From: Pythium myriotylum
Taxonomy: Eukaryota > Oomycota > Peronosporomycetes > Pythiales > Pythiaceae
Reading direction: 5' to 3'
DNA: 64,000 nt
Assembly (NCBI GenBank): GCA_023091665.1
Contig: JALJCQ010000017.1
Coordinates: forward strand, 2,232,001-2,296,000
Below, one piece after another: positions 20,902-30,998 of the stretch. Below the pieces are notes generated by a model. The model had not been told where the DNA came from, searched no databases, and worked only from the letters and a program-made list of their open reading frames with translations. Each line of letters opens with the position of its first letter. Within the stretch, counting starts at the first letter, position 1. The position numbers were made by a program, and so were the translations under genes.

Positions 20902-21925
20902 AGCACCTCGTTTACGACATGAAACGTAGTTACAGTTCTGGATGTTTGTGCCCAGATCGCTCTCTCCATCGAGGCGCCCTTTGCACAGTGTGAGTCAAAA
21001 GACAAATACCTGAACAGAAATACTCGATTTCGAGGTGCACTGTACTCTTGAGCGTGAATGGATTTGCATTGAAGTACAAGACTTCGAGAAACATGTGGAG
21101 GTCAGTCAGCGGTCGTGAGGTGAGCTGAAGTTGAGACTTGGTCGTTCGCAGTCAAGGCACCACCGAGTCGATGAGTGTCACTTGTCACCCATCGGCTGGT
21201 AACCGAATGTCACTGAGACTCAAACTGAGTCTTTTCATGTCAGGGCCTCGAGCCGGACCAATCCGCCTTGTCCAACCTCTCTCTCTCTCTCTCTCTTTCT
21301 GGATTGGAAAGCTCAACTTTCCATTCCAGACTCCCCCTTTCATCATCATCCCGGTTCGGTGGATAATTGTGGATAATGCTTGATTGTCGATTTTTCGGCG
21401 CGTCAGGCGATCGAGACCTTTTCATTCGACTCGGTTGCACACCTTGGGTCGGTGACTAGCATCCTCGTGGAGATGTACAGGTGTCAGCCATCTGTCACCC
21501 GTTATCAGACTGAATGGACTGGCTTTGCTCTATCCCTTCAACGTTTGTCTTTGTTGGATGAAGACACCTGTCGGTGCTTTTGCTCGTCTGAGGTGCTGAA
21601 ACTGACTAATTAAGTCTGTTTCATCCGAATGAAAAAGGTTAACGAGCGACAATGCCACGTTGAGTCCCATGAGCTGTCTGTGACCACAACACCGCGTTTT
21701 GCCCACACGATGCAAGACACCACCAGGTGGCACAAATAGGGCGATTACTCGAGACAGGATAACGCCCCAACTCCCCGTGACAGACAGGGGCCGTGGGGCC
21801 GTCATCTCCATCCACGACCGAAGGTTATCGCGCAAACCTGCTCAGAGGGAGATAGAGCGCACAAGCCGCTCACACTCACTTCGCAATTTGCCTCCCAGCA
21901 CTCGAGCCAAGCCCCCACAACCACC
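20902..21925. other. Intergenic DNA between subtilisins C and D
   Basis: About 1 kb without a supported ORF. A (CT)n tract lies at about 21277-21297. The last 60 bases (from about 21868, TCACTTCGCAATTTGCCTC...) form a leader shared with subtilisins E and F. Confidence 0.6.
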
Positions 21926-23326
21926 ATGGTCTTCACCAAGTTCGCTCCGATCCTCGCTGTCGCCGTCCTTGCGGCTGATGCCTCGGCCATGCCGCGCGTC
22001 GACGCTGGCGTCCACCGTGCGCTCCGTCAGCAGGCCACTGTCAACCTCATGGTCACGCTCAAGACCGGCGTCGACAACGCGCTCAACGCCGTCAAGGAGG
22101 CCGACTTCGCCACGCGCGGACAGAAGATCGCCGCCATCGTCACCTCGCTCGAGACCAACGCCAAGACCTCGCAGTCGAGCCTCGACGCTCTGCTCTCGAA
22201 GGAGGCCGGTGGGCTCTACGAGTCGCAGGAGACGTTCTGGATCACGAACCAGAAGGCGATCAAGGGCGCGACGATCGAGTTGGTGGAGAAGCTGGCGGCT
22301 ATCCCGGAGATCGCCGAGATCCGCGAGGAGATCGTGGTCCCCACCCCGAAGCTCGGGGCCCTGGCTAGCAACGCGACCTCAGAAATCTCGCAACTCGCTA
22401 ACGAGTGGGGTGTCACCAAGATCCAGGCGCCTAGTGTCTGGGCCGCCGGCTTCAACGGTCAGAACATTGTCGTGGGATCGCTAGACACGGGTGTGCTGGC
22501 GACCCACGTCGCTCTCGCCGCCAACTTCCGCAGCACACACAACTGGTTCGATCCGACGGGCAAAAAGACGACCCCATACGATGATGTGGGTCACGGAACT
22601 CACACGATCGGCACCATGATCGGTGCGAATGGCATTGGCGTTGCTCCGGGCGCCAAGTTCATCTCCTGTAAGGCGTTTACGGCCGACGGCGGCTCGGAGG
22701 CGGACTTGCTCTCGTGCGCGCAGTTCTTCACGTGTCCGACGGACGCATCAGGAAACAACAAGGACTGCTCCAAGGCACCACACATCATCAACAATTCGTG
22801 GGGCTCTGATGTCGGTGGTGACACATTCTACGCTGCGGCTATCAAGACCTGGCGCTCGGCCAACATCATTCCGGTCTTCGCCAACGGAAACGATGGCCCG
22901 GCCTGTAAGACAGCTCGTGCTCCGGCAGATGATCCAGCTGTGATTGCAGTAGGTGCCACGACCTCCACGGACTCCCTTGCTAGCTTCTCGAGCAAGGGTC
23001 CTGCCGTGAGCGGTCTTGTGAAGCCCGACATCTCGGCTCCTGGGCAGAACATTCGCTCAGCCTACAACACGGGTAACTCGGCCTTCTTCTCTGATCGCGG
23101 AACGTCGATGGCCACTCCTCACGTCTCGGGTGTCATCGCTCTCCTGCTTAGCAAGAAGTCGGCGCTTACCTTCGACCAGGTCCGCACGGCCCTGATCACG
23201 ACCACTGATCGCTCGACTCTTGGTTCCACGGGCGCGACCTGTGGTGGCACCTCCGACAAGACGTTCCCAAACAACCAGTACGGCTACGGTCGCGTCAACG
23301 CGCTCAAGGCCTTCAACGCTGTGTAG
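21926..23326 (+). CDS. Secreted subtilisin-like serine protease D (S8 family)
   Basis: The 466-aa protein starts at the ATG at 21926 in CACCATGG context. The signal peptide is the MVFTKFAPILAVAVLAADA version shared with E and F. The catalytic residues are Asp187 (SLDTG), His223 (GHGTHT), Asn322 (FANGNDGP) and Ser394 (GTSMATPH). Signal and prodomain DNA are near-identical to copy C and the others; the mature part is distinct. The end of this gene (from about 23300) is the outer limit of palindrome 2, and a fragment of a second copy of its 3' end lies at 28805-28859, which ties D to the origin of that palindrome. Confidence 0.95.
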   Translation: MVFTKFAPILAVAVLAADASAMPRVDAGVHRALRQQATVNLMVTLKTGVDNALNAVKEADFATRGQKIAAIVTSLETNAKTSQSSLDALLSKEAGGLYESQETFWITNQKAIKGATIELVEKLAAIPEIAEIREEIVVPTPKLGALASNATSEISQLANEWGVTKIQAPSVWAAGFNGQNIVVGSLDTGVLATHVALAANFRSTHNWFDPTGKKTTPYDDVGHGTHTIGTMIGANGIGVAPGAKFISCKAFTADGGSEADLLSCAQFFTCPTDASGNNKDCSKAPHIINNSWGSDVGGDTFYAAAIKTWRSANIIPVFANGNDGPACKTARAPADDPAVIAVGATTSTDSLASFSSKGPAVSGLVKPDISAPGQNIRSAYNTGNSAFFSDRGTSMATPHVSGVIALLLSKKSALTFDQVRTALITTTDRSTLGSTGATCGGTSDKTFPNNQYGYGRVNALKAFNAV

Positions 23327-23903
23327 GTGACATGATAGTAGTTACAAATTTGATGTAGTAGTCAGTTTTCCAACCTTGAAGATCGATGGCGCGGGTCTGC
23401 GGGAGCTGAGATGCAAGCTCTGCACGTGAGATCCTATCAGTCTCAAACAGGAAAGTCTAGTCGTGCGTAGGGCAACTTGCCACGGGATCCAAAGGAAACC
23501 CGTCAAGAGTCCACCAAGTCCCGAAATGAGTGGTTATCAAGAAAGAAACAAAATAAAAAACCCAAGGCACATCGAGTGGATACAACTTGTCATTTCGGGG
23601 ACCCAACCCAACCTGTGCGCCTCCTCTTGAGGTAGTATCACTGTGGATATCTCGACGGAGTGATCACGCGTCCTCCAACGACTTTGGGTTTGTTCAAGGA
23701 ATGCTGTGGTCAGAACGGAGATCGCAGCTCTGAACTTGAGAAAACAGCGACAAGATTCAAGTGGGTAACGCACTCATTGTACATTAGTTCTTACGCCTCG
23801 TCGGCGTCAATGCACGGACATCCAGAAATTGTAACTTATCAAAACCAAGACTGCCGCGCGCGCGGCCCGCCTTCGACACTCGCCTCCGACTCTCACGCAT
23901 CGC
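23327..23903. other. Convergent intergenic region between subtilisins D and E
   Basis: The 3' flanks of two tail-to-tail genes meet here. An AT-rich patch near 23540-23565 and a mirrored copy at 28568-28600 might serve in 3'-end formation. No ORF is supported. Confidence 0.5.
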
Positions 23904-25298
23904 TTACACCGAGTTGAACGCCTTGAGCGCGTTGATACGGCCGTAACCGTACTGGTTGTTCGGGTACGTCGTGTCCTTGGTGCTGCCGCAAGTGTAGCCC
24001 GACGACGCGAGCGTCGTGCGGTCAGTCGTCGTCGTGAGCGCAGTCTTAATCTGCGCAAACGTGAGCGTCGGCTTCTTGCTGAGAAGGAGAGCGATGACGC
24101 CCGAGACGTGCGGGGTGGCCATGGAAGTACCCGAGATCGTGTTGAAGGCCGAGTTGCCCGTGTTCCAAGCCGAGCGCACGCTCTGACCCGGGCCAGACAC
24201 ATCTGGCTTCACGAGACCGTTGACGGCCGGGCCCTTGCTCGAGAAGCTGGCGAGGCCATCCGATGAGGTGGTCGCGCCGACCGCGATAACGTTCGCGTCA
24301 TCGCCCGGCGAGTTGGCCGTGGAGCAACCAGGTCCGTCGTTGCCGTTGGCGAAGACCGGAATGATGTTGGCCGAGCGCCAGGTCTTGATGGCCGAGGCGA
24401 AGAACGTGTCGCCCTGGCCGCCGCCCCACGAGTTGCTGACGACGTTCGGCGCCTTGGTGCAGTCCTTGCCCGTGCCCGAGGCCGTCGTCGGGCAAGTGAG
24501 GAACTGAGCACAGGTGAGAAGGGCCGACTCGGAGCCGCCATCCGCCGTGAAGGCCTTGCAGGCAATGAACTTGGCGCCAGGGGCGACACCGAGGCCGTTG
24601 GCACCGACCATCGTGCCAATCGTGTGCGTGCCGTGGCCCTGGTCATCGTACGGCGTGGTCTTCTTGGCCGTGGCGTCGTACCAGTTGTACGAGCTGCGGA
24701 AGTTGGCGGCGATCGACGTGTGCGTGGCAAGGACACCAGTGTCGAGCGAGCCGATCACGATGTTCTGGCCCGTGTAGCCGGCCGACCACACGCTTGGGGC
24801 CTGGATCTTGGTGACACCCCACTCGTTCGCAAGAGGGGTGATCTGAGCTGTCGTGTTGGCGAGCACCTCGAACTTGGGCGTCGGGATGATGATCTCCTCG
24901 CGGATCTCGGCGATCTCCGGGATAGCCGCCAGCTTCTCCACCAACTCGATCGTCGCGCCCTTGATCGCCTTCTGGTTCGTGATCCAGAACGTCTCCTGCG
25001 ACTCGTAGAGCCCACCGGCCTCCTTCGAGAGCAGAGCGTCGAGGCTCGACTGCGAGGTCTTGGCGTTGGTCTCGAGCGAGGTGACGATGGCGGCGATCTT
25101 CTGTCCACGCGTGGCGTAGTCCGCCTCCTTGACGGCGTTGAGCGCGTTGTCGACGCCGGCCTTGAGCGTGACCATGAGGTTGACAGTGGCCTGCTGACGG
25201 AGCGCACGGTGGACGCCAGCGTCGACGCGCGGCATGGCCGAGGCATCAGCCGCAAGGACGGCGACAGCGAGGATCGGAGCGAACTTGGTGAAGACCAT
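23904..25298 (-). CDS. Secreted subtilisin-like serine protease E (S8 family)
   Basis: The 464-aa protein starts at the ATG at 25296-25298. It carries the signal peptide MVFTKFAPILAVAVLAADA, a prodomain to about residue 135, and the S8 domain with Asp186, His222, Asn320 (FANGNDGP) and Ser392 (GTSMATPH). It is identical in protein to copy F. It faces D tail-to-tail and F head-to-head. In the mature domain it shares the GGGQGD loop with C but otherwise resembles A/B more (KAFTADGG, NVVSNSWG), a mosaic look that fits exchange between paralogues. Confidence 0.95.
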   Translation of the reverse strand: MVFTKFAPILAVAVLAADASAMPRVDAGVHRALRQQATVNLMVTLKAGVDNALNAVKEADYATRGQKIAAIVTSLETNAKTSQSSLDALLSKEAGGLYESQETFWITNQKAIKGATIELVEKLAAIPEIAEIREEIIIPTPKFEVLANTTAQITPLANEWGVTKIQAPSVWSAGYTGQNIVIGSLDTGVLATHTSIAANFRSSYNWYDATAKKTTPYDDQGHGTHTIGTMVGANGLGVAPGAKFIACKAFTADGGSESALLTCAQFLTCPTTASGTGKDCTKAPNVVSNSWGGGQGDTFFASAIKTWRSANIIPVFANGNDGPGCSTANSPGDDANVIAVGATTSSDGLASFSSKGPAVNGLVKPDVSGPGQSVRSAWNTGNSAFNTISGTSMATPHVSGVIALLLSKKPTLTFAQIKTALTTTTDRTTLASSGYTCGSTKDTTYPNNQYGYGRINALKAFNSV

Positions 25299-25904
25299 GG
25301 TGGTTGTGGGGGCTTGGCTCGAGTGCTGAGAGGCAAATTGCGAAGTGAGCTTTCGAGGGTACCAGGTAGCATGGCGGGAACGCTGTCGGGAAGACCCGGC
25401 GCAGTCTCTCCTTCCTCCTGGCTCATAGGGGCTAGTCGAGTGCGTGACCTGATTCGGCCAACGAGATCGGCGTGCTCTGTTGAGTCACGTGCTGTGCACC
25501 GCACAGTCTCCATGGAGCCGGTGTGGGGCTCAGTCTTCTACGAGAGAGACCCGGGGGCGATTATTCTCGCAGCTGGGAGGTCTTCAACAGCTACGCGAAA
25601 CGTTATCAGTTCAACGAGCTCCAGAGAACGTCCAGGCTAGAACCTTGTAATGTTTATAATGCGACCAGCTTGAAAACGCGTTCTCTTGTAGAATGTATGA
25701 TGCTATCCTTCGAGACTCCATACATAGGAAGACGAAGTGATAGGCGCTGAGTGGAGAGTGGGACCCTTCAATCTGAGAACGACCATGTGCGCCAAGCAAT
25801 CCGTCAGAAGGAAAAGATCTAGAAGGTGGGGATGCCACAAGTGACGGCGCTGCCCAGACTGTCGATCGATCTACATATTGCAGTGCTTTGGGAGATACGA
25901 ATCC
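25299..25904. other. Divergent promoter side of subtilisin E
   Basis: This is mirrored at 26227-26832 as far as the arm reaches. The first 60 bases upstream of the gene match the leader of subtilisin D. A 338-codon open frame overlapping antisense to the gene here is a shadow of GC-rich coding DNA, not a gene. Confidence 0.5.
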
Positions 25905-26134
25905 TTGGCTCGTCGATTAGAGAGCTTAAGATGAACCAAGTGGACAAAAATTGACGTCTAGATAGCGAGTTTCTACATATGTGTCGCACTCATCCACTTG
26001 GACCGGTTATGCACAGAAGGAGATTGCCACGTTTGAGCGCCGTGGGGGATGAACAGATCCTCGACGAGCTTCGGTTGAGCAAAACGAGCAAACGTCGATT
26101 ACTTCGCACTAAAGCTCTCTAATCGACGAGCCAA
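25905..26134. mobile_element. Possible 230-bp MITE in the palindrome 2 spacer
   Basis: TTGGCTCGTCGATTAGAGAG... (25905-25927) and its exact 23-bp inverse (26112-26134) bound 230 bp. Its centre (about 26019.5) is offset from the palindrome centre (26065.5), so it is a separate inverted repeat. No clear target duplication was found, and no ORF. Confidence 0.45.
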
Positions 26135-26832
26135 CGGCTGCATTTTCCACGCGACTCGTCTCCGTTCAAATCGCACCACCCAGTGGCGAGGCCCCACCCG
26201 CAACTGACACGATCTGCTTGGGAGGGTCGACTTGGTTCATCTTCTTGGAGTGGTTTGTAGATCGATCGACAGTCTGGGCAGCGCCGTCACTTGTGGCATC
26301 CCCACCTTCTAGATCTTTTCCTTCTGACGGATTGCTTGGCGCACATGGTCGTTCTCAGATTGAAGGGTCCCACTCTCCACTCAGCGCCTATCACTTCGTC
26401 TTCCTATGTATGGAGTCTCGAAGGATAGCATCATACATTCTACAAGAGAACGCGTTTTCAAGCTGGTCGCATTATAAACATTACAAGGTTCTAGCCTGGA
26501 CGTTCTCTGGAGCTCGTTGAACTGATAACGTTTCGCGTAGCTGTTGAAGACCTCCCAGCTGCGAGAATAATCGCCCCCGGGTCTCTCTCGTAGAAGACTG
26601 AGCCCCACACCGGCTCCATGGAGACTGTGCGGTGCACAGCACGTGACTCAACAGAGCACGCCGATCTCGTTGGCCGAATCAGGTCACGCACTCGACTAGC
26701 CCCTATGAGCCAGGAGGAAGGAGAGACTGCGCCGGGTCTTCCCGACAGCGTTCCCGCCATGCTACCTGGTACCCTCGAAAGCTCACTTCGCAATTTGCCT
26801 CTCAGCACTCGAGCCAAGCCCCCACAACCACC
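26135..26832. other. Divergent promoter side of subtilisin F
   Basis: This holds the right edge of the palindrome 2 spacer and the mirrored 5' region. The leader directly upstream of the ATG is the one shared with D and E. Confidence 0.5.
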
Positions 26833-28831
26833 ATGGTCTTCACCAAGTTCGCTCCGATCCTCGCTGTCGCCGTCCTTGCGGCTGATGCCTCGGCCATGCC
26901 GCGCGTCGACGCTGGCGTCCACCGTGCGCTCCGTCAGCAGGCCACTGTCAACCTCATGGTCACGCTCAAGGCCGGCGTCGACAACGCGCTCAACGCCGTC
27001 AAGGAGGCGGACTACGCCACGCGTGGACAGAAGATCGCCGCCATCGTCACCTCGCTCGAGACCAACGCCAAGACCTCGCAGTCGAGCCTCGACGCTCTGC
27101 TCTCGAAGGAGGCCGGTGGGCTCTACGAGTCGCAGGAGACGTTCTGGATCACGAACCAGAAGGCGATCAAGGGCGCGACGATCGAGTTGGTGGAGAAGCT
27201 GGCGGCTATCCCGGAGATCGCCGAGATCCGCGAGGAGATCATCATCCCGACGCCCAAGTTCGAGGTGCTCGCCAACACGACAGCTCAGATCACCCCTCTT
27301 GCGAACGAGTGGGGTGTCACCAAGATCCAGGCCCCAAGCGTGTGGTCGGCCGGCTACACGGGCCAGAACATCGTGATCGGCTCGCTCGACACTGGTGTCC
27401 TTGCCACGCACACGTCGATCGCCGCCAACTTCCGCAGCTCGTACAACTGGTACGACGCCACGGCCAAGAAGACCACGCCGTACGATGACCAGGGCCACGG
27501 CACGCACACGATTGGCACGATGGTCGGTGCCAACGGCCTCGGTGTCGCCCCTGGCGCCAAGTTCATTGCCTGCAAGGCCTTCACGGCGGATGGCGGCTCC
27601 GAGTCGGCCCTTCTCACCTGTGCTCAGTTCCTCACTTGCCCGACGACGGCCTCGGGCACGGGCAAGGACTGCACCAAGGCGCCGAACGTCGTCAGCAACT
27701 CGTGGGGCGGCGGCCAGGGCGACACGTTCTTCGCCTCGGCCATCAAGACCTGGCGCTCGGCCAACATCATTCCGGTCTTCGCCAACGGCAACGACGGACC
27801 TGGTTGCTCCACGGCCAACTCGCCGGGCGATGACGCGAACGTTATCGCGGTCGGCGCGACCACCTCATCGGATGGCCTCGCCAGCTTCTCGAGCAAGGGC
27901 CCGGCCGTCAACGGTCTCGTGAAGCCAGATGTGTCTGGCCCGGGTCAGAGCGTGCGCTCGGCTTGGAACACGGGCAACTCGGCCTTCAACACGATCTCGG
28001 GTACTTCCATGGCCACCCCGCACGTCTCGGGCGTCATCGCTCTCCTTCTCAGCAAGAAGCCGACGCTCACGTTTGCGCAGATTAAGACTGCGCTCACGAC
28101 GACGACTGACCGCACGACGCTCGCGTCGTCGGGCTACACTTGCGGCAGCACCAAGGACACGACGTACCCGAACAACCAGTACGGTTACGGCCGTATCAAC
28201 GCGCTCAAGGCGTTCAACTCGGTGTAAGCGATGCGTGAGAGTCGGAGGCGAGTGTCGAAGGCGGGCCGCGCGCGCGGCAGTCTTGGTTTTGATAAGTTAC
28301 AATTTCTGGATGTCCGTGCATTGACGCCGACGAGGCGTAAGAACTAATGTACAATGAGTGCGTTACCCACTTGAATCTTGTCGCTGTTTTCTCAAGTTCA
28401 GAGCTGCGATCTCCGTTCTGACCACAGCATTCCTTGAACAAACCCAAAGTCGTTGGAGGACGCGTGATCACTCCGTCGAGATATCCACAGTGATACTACC
28501 TCAAGAGGAGGCGCACAGGTTGGGTTGGGTCCCCGAAATGACAAGTTGTATCCACTCGATGTGCCTTGGGTTTTTTATTTTGTTTCTTTCTTGATAACCA
28601 CTCATTTCGGGACTTGGTGGACTCTTGACGGGTTTTCCTTTGGATCCCGTGGCAAGTTGCCCTACGCACGACTAGTCTTCTCTGTCTGAGACTGTTAGGA
28701 TCTCACGTGCGGAGCTTGCATCTCAGCTCCGCAGACCCAAGTCATCGATCTTCAAGGTTGGAAAACTGGCCACTACATCACATTTGTAGCTACTATCATG
28801 CCACCTACACAGCGTTGAAGGCCTTGAGCGC
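26256..28831. repeat. Palindrome 2, right arm (2.6 kb)
   Basis: This is the inverted counterpart of 23300-25875. It ends inside a relic of a subtilisin gene (28805-28859), the mirror of the 3' end of subtilisin D. Confidence 0.95.
26833..28227 (+). CDS. Secreted subtilisin-like serine protease F (S8 family)
   Basis: The 464-aa protein is identical to copy E. The start ATG is at 26833 in CACCATGG context. The signal peptide, prodomain and S8 domain have the catalytic residues Asp186, His222, Asn320 and Ser392. It is transcribed away from the palindrome 2 centre. The full-length intact frame and identity with E argue for a recent duplication or conversion. Confidence 0.95.
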   Translation: MVFTKFAPILAVAVLAADASAMPRVDAGVHRALRQQATVNLMVTLKAGVDNALNAVKEADYATRGQKIAAIVTSLETNAKTSQSSLDALLSKEAGGLYESQETFWITNQKAIKGATIELVEKLAAIPEIAEIREEIIIPTPKFEVLANTTAQITPLANEWGVTKIQAPSVWSAGYTGQNIVIGSLDTGVLATHTSIAANFRSSYNWYDATAKKTTPYDDQGHGTHTIGTMVGANGLGVAPGAKFIACKAFTADGGSESALLTCAQFLTCPTTASGTGKDCTKAPNVVSNSWGGGQGDTFFASAIKTWRSANIIPVFANGNDGPGCSTANSPGDDANVIAVGATTSSDGLASFSSKGPAVNGLVKPDVSGPGQSVRSAWNTGNSAFNTISGTSMATPHVSGVIALLLSKKPTLTFAQIKTALTTTTDRTTLASSGYTCGSTKDTTYPNNQYGYGRINALKAFNSV

Positions 28832-28859
28832 GAGCCATGGACACCCGAGACGTCTGGGG
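28805..28859 (-). pseudogene. Subtilisin remnant (seventh copy)
   Basis: On the minus strand the last nine codons of a subtilisin (ending ALKAFNAV-stop, as in D) are joined after an internal deletion to a few codons that match the P-x-VSGV segment just after the active-site serine. Everything else is lost. It marks where the right arm of palindrome 2 breaks off. Confidence 0.7.
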
Positions 28860-28978
28860 TAGTATGTTGTTGTAACTTCACTGCAACCCCCACGACAAAC
28901 CCAGCCCGTCTATTTTTGTTATTTCCCCGCCCCTTTTCCTTCTTTTCATGCTCATCAAGTTTTGGCCCTTCCTCGCGC

Positions 28979-30726
28979 ATGTCGCGGCAGTTCTCCTTCG
29001 CAGCCATGGGCGACTCGGCGCGCGACGCGGCGGGCGTGGCGGGCCACCGGCTCTCGCTCGAGGGCCGCAGCGCCACGTTCGCGTCCGTGGCCGTCTCCGC
29101 CGCCACGCTCTGGCGCAACAAGGCGCTCAGCTGCGAGGGCGTGCGCGCCTTCGAGGCCGCGCGCAAGGCCCAGATCGACGGCTTCCAGGACAAGGACCGC
29201 GCCTACTGGCAGGCCTTCGAGAAGGAGATGCTGCGCGGGCGAGAGGAGAACGCGCGTCTCCAGCGCTTCTTCGCCTTGAAGATCCAGGCCGTGAGTCGCG
29301 TCTTGTCGCTTGCCGTGGAGGGGGAACGGGGAACGGGGTGCAAACCGTGGTTGTGTCGTTACGATAGGATCTCGCGTACGCCGAGTCGCTGAGAAAGATC
29401 CGCCAGGTCCTGGAACGCCCGGTCGCGACGACCTCGACGCCGGCGCCTCCGAGCGCCGCGGCGCCAGCGCCGGGCGCGGCGGGGGACCAGTTCAGCATCG
29501 TGTCCTCGTGCGTCAAGGGGCTCAACACGCTCGGCGAAGTGCAGCAGCAGCTCTCTGAAAAGATCGTCCAGTTCTCGAACGTGGTCAAGCGCGACGTCGT
29601 GACCCGCCCCCTCGATGACATGGTCGCCACATACGAAGACCGTACGACGGATATGCTCGCGGAAGGAAACCGCTTGGACGCGTCGCTCCATGATGCCCAG
29701 CGGCGTGTCGTCGAGTCCTTCAGCAAGTATGACGCGATGTATCGCGAAATGGAATCGAATCGTCACTCGACTGAGACCACAGATGATCAATCGAAACACG
29801 ATTTGTGGCTCGCAGAAATCGCGTATTGCATCAACGTGCAGAAGTTGCAGCAGTGCAGAGTCGAATACGTGAAAGGAATGTCGGCGCTCTTCCAGCAGTA
29901 CAAAAACCTCGAGCTATTGCGAGTTTCAGTGATTCAGACGGCCGTAGACACATACACGCGCAAACAGAAGCTCATGTACGATGAACTTGGAGGCGCAATG
30001 TCCGAGCCCATGGAGGCGATCCAGGTGGGTGGATCTTTTTAATTTTTGCATTGGTTCGTGTCTGACTTTTTGTGTGCGTGTCAACAGAGAATAGAACCAG
30101 AACGCGATGTGATCAACAGCATTCGGAGAATACCCAAGAACGTACGTAGCTCATGCAACCCTACCGCGAAGTGCTTTGGCGCCTCACCTGTGCATTTTCC
30201 TTTTCAGTTTACTGCCGCGGCTCTCTCCAGCGAGAATGCAGATAACAAGCTGTTTGCATCGCTTCGGTCCCCCATCGCGAGCCCGCTCTTGGTGCGTTGC
30301 GGATTTCTCAAGCACCAGGTGACTGGCTCGCTGTTCAAGTCATGGAAAGATGTGCTTTGCGCGATCACACAAGACCAGTTCCTCCACTTAATCGATCTGA
30401 AGGAGAACGTCAATCGCTCAATTGCCCAGTCCAGCGAAGCAATGCTCGAAGCCATCATCACGAACGAACAGACGACGGAAGTGGTGTGCACGTCGATTTG
30501 CCTCTCCCATTGTCGGATCAATATGATTGGGAAGAGCACGGTTCCGACGTTTGAGGTCACGGAGTCCAGCCAGGCTACTGGGATCTTCGGTAGCGTCTTC
30601 CGCATGGAGACGTCCCGCAAGTTCACGTTCCAGTGCTCCAGTCAAACTGATCTCATCGACTGGGTCGTCGCCGCGAAGCGTTTCATCCCGCCAGGAGCTT
30701 CGTCCATCACAGCCACGGCACAGTGA
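28979..30726 (+). CDS. BAR/PH-like domain protein, four exons
   Basis: Exons are 28979-29290, 29368-30024, 30088-30141 and 30208-30726. All three introns are GT-AG, 77, 63 and 66 bp, all phase 0, and the 513-aa frame is continuous. The first two exons give a long, mostly helical region (about residues 20-300) broken by an Ala/Pro-rich linker near 120-140, like a BAR-type membrane-curving dimer. The last exon reads like a PH domain: LLVRCGFLKHQV, a central KDVLCAITQDQFLHL strand pair and a C-terminal helix with TDLIDWVVAAKRFI. BAR plus PH proteins act at endocytic or endosomal membranes. No ArfGAP zinc finger follows. A second ATG at 29006 could also be used. The domain call is from pattern only. 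Confidence 0.65.
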
Positions 30727-30998
30727 CCAACTTGTCGATTTGTTGATTCCTTGTATCTCTCATTCAAAGCATCTTTTTCGGGTCCAAAAGATATGGCTAC
30801 ATCTCGAATCCACTAAGTTAACTCTACTCTGATTGGCCACATATGGATACATATAAAACCAATCCAGTGCTCCGTTTTCGTCGATTCAGATCTGAGTACT
30901 CGGCCAATCGACTGGTTGCTGGCTCCCCTCAATTGAGCTCTCCACCGTCATTGCCCCCACTCGTTGTTTTGCTCAAAGGACGAATTCTCTCGACCGCC
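30727..30998 (+). promoter_or_regulatory. Promoter region of the eS7 gene
   Basis: ATTGG at 30832, a TATAAAACC stretch at about 30853-30862 and TCATT at 30948-30952, about 50 bp before the ATG, resemble the CCAAT, TATA and initiator (TCATT core) elements described for oomycete promoters. The match is by eye. Confidence 0.35.

Larger units (their letters stand above)
23300..25875. repeat. Palindrome 2, left arm (2.6 kb)
   Basis: Position x pairs with 52131 minus x: 23300-25875 mirrors 26256-28831. From about 23480 inward I saw no difference between arms; the outer 180 bp carry several substitutions. The arm includes the last codons and 3' flank of subtilisin D, the whole of subtilisin E and its 5' region. 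Confidence 0.95.

Noticed and set aside
24624..25640. 338-codon frame antisense to subtilisin E (mirror at 26491-27507)
   Set aside because: Shadow frame; no start context or domain, and it exists only because of the codon bias of the real gene.
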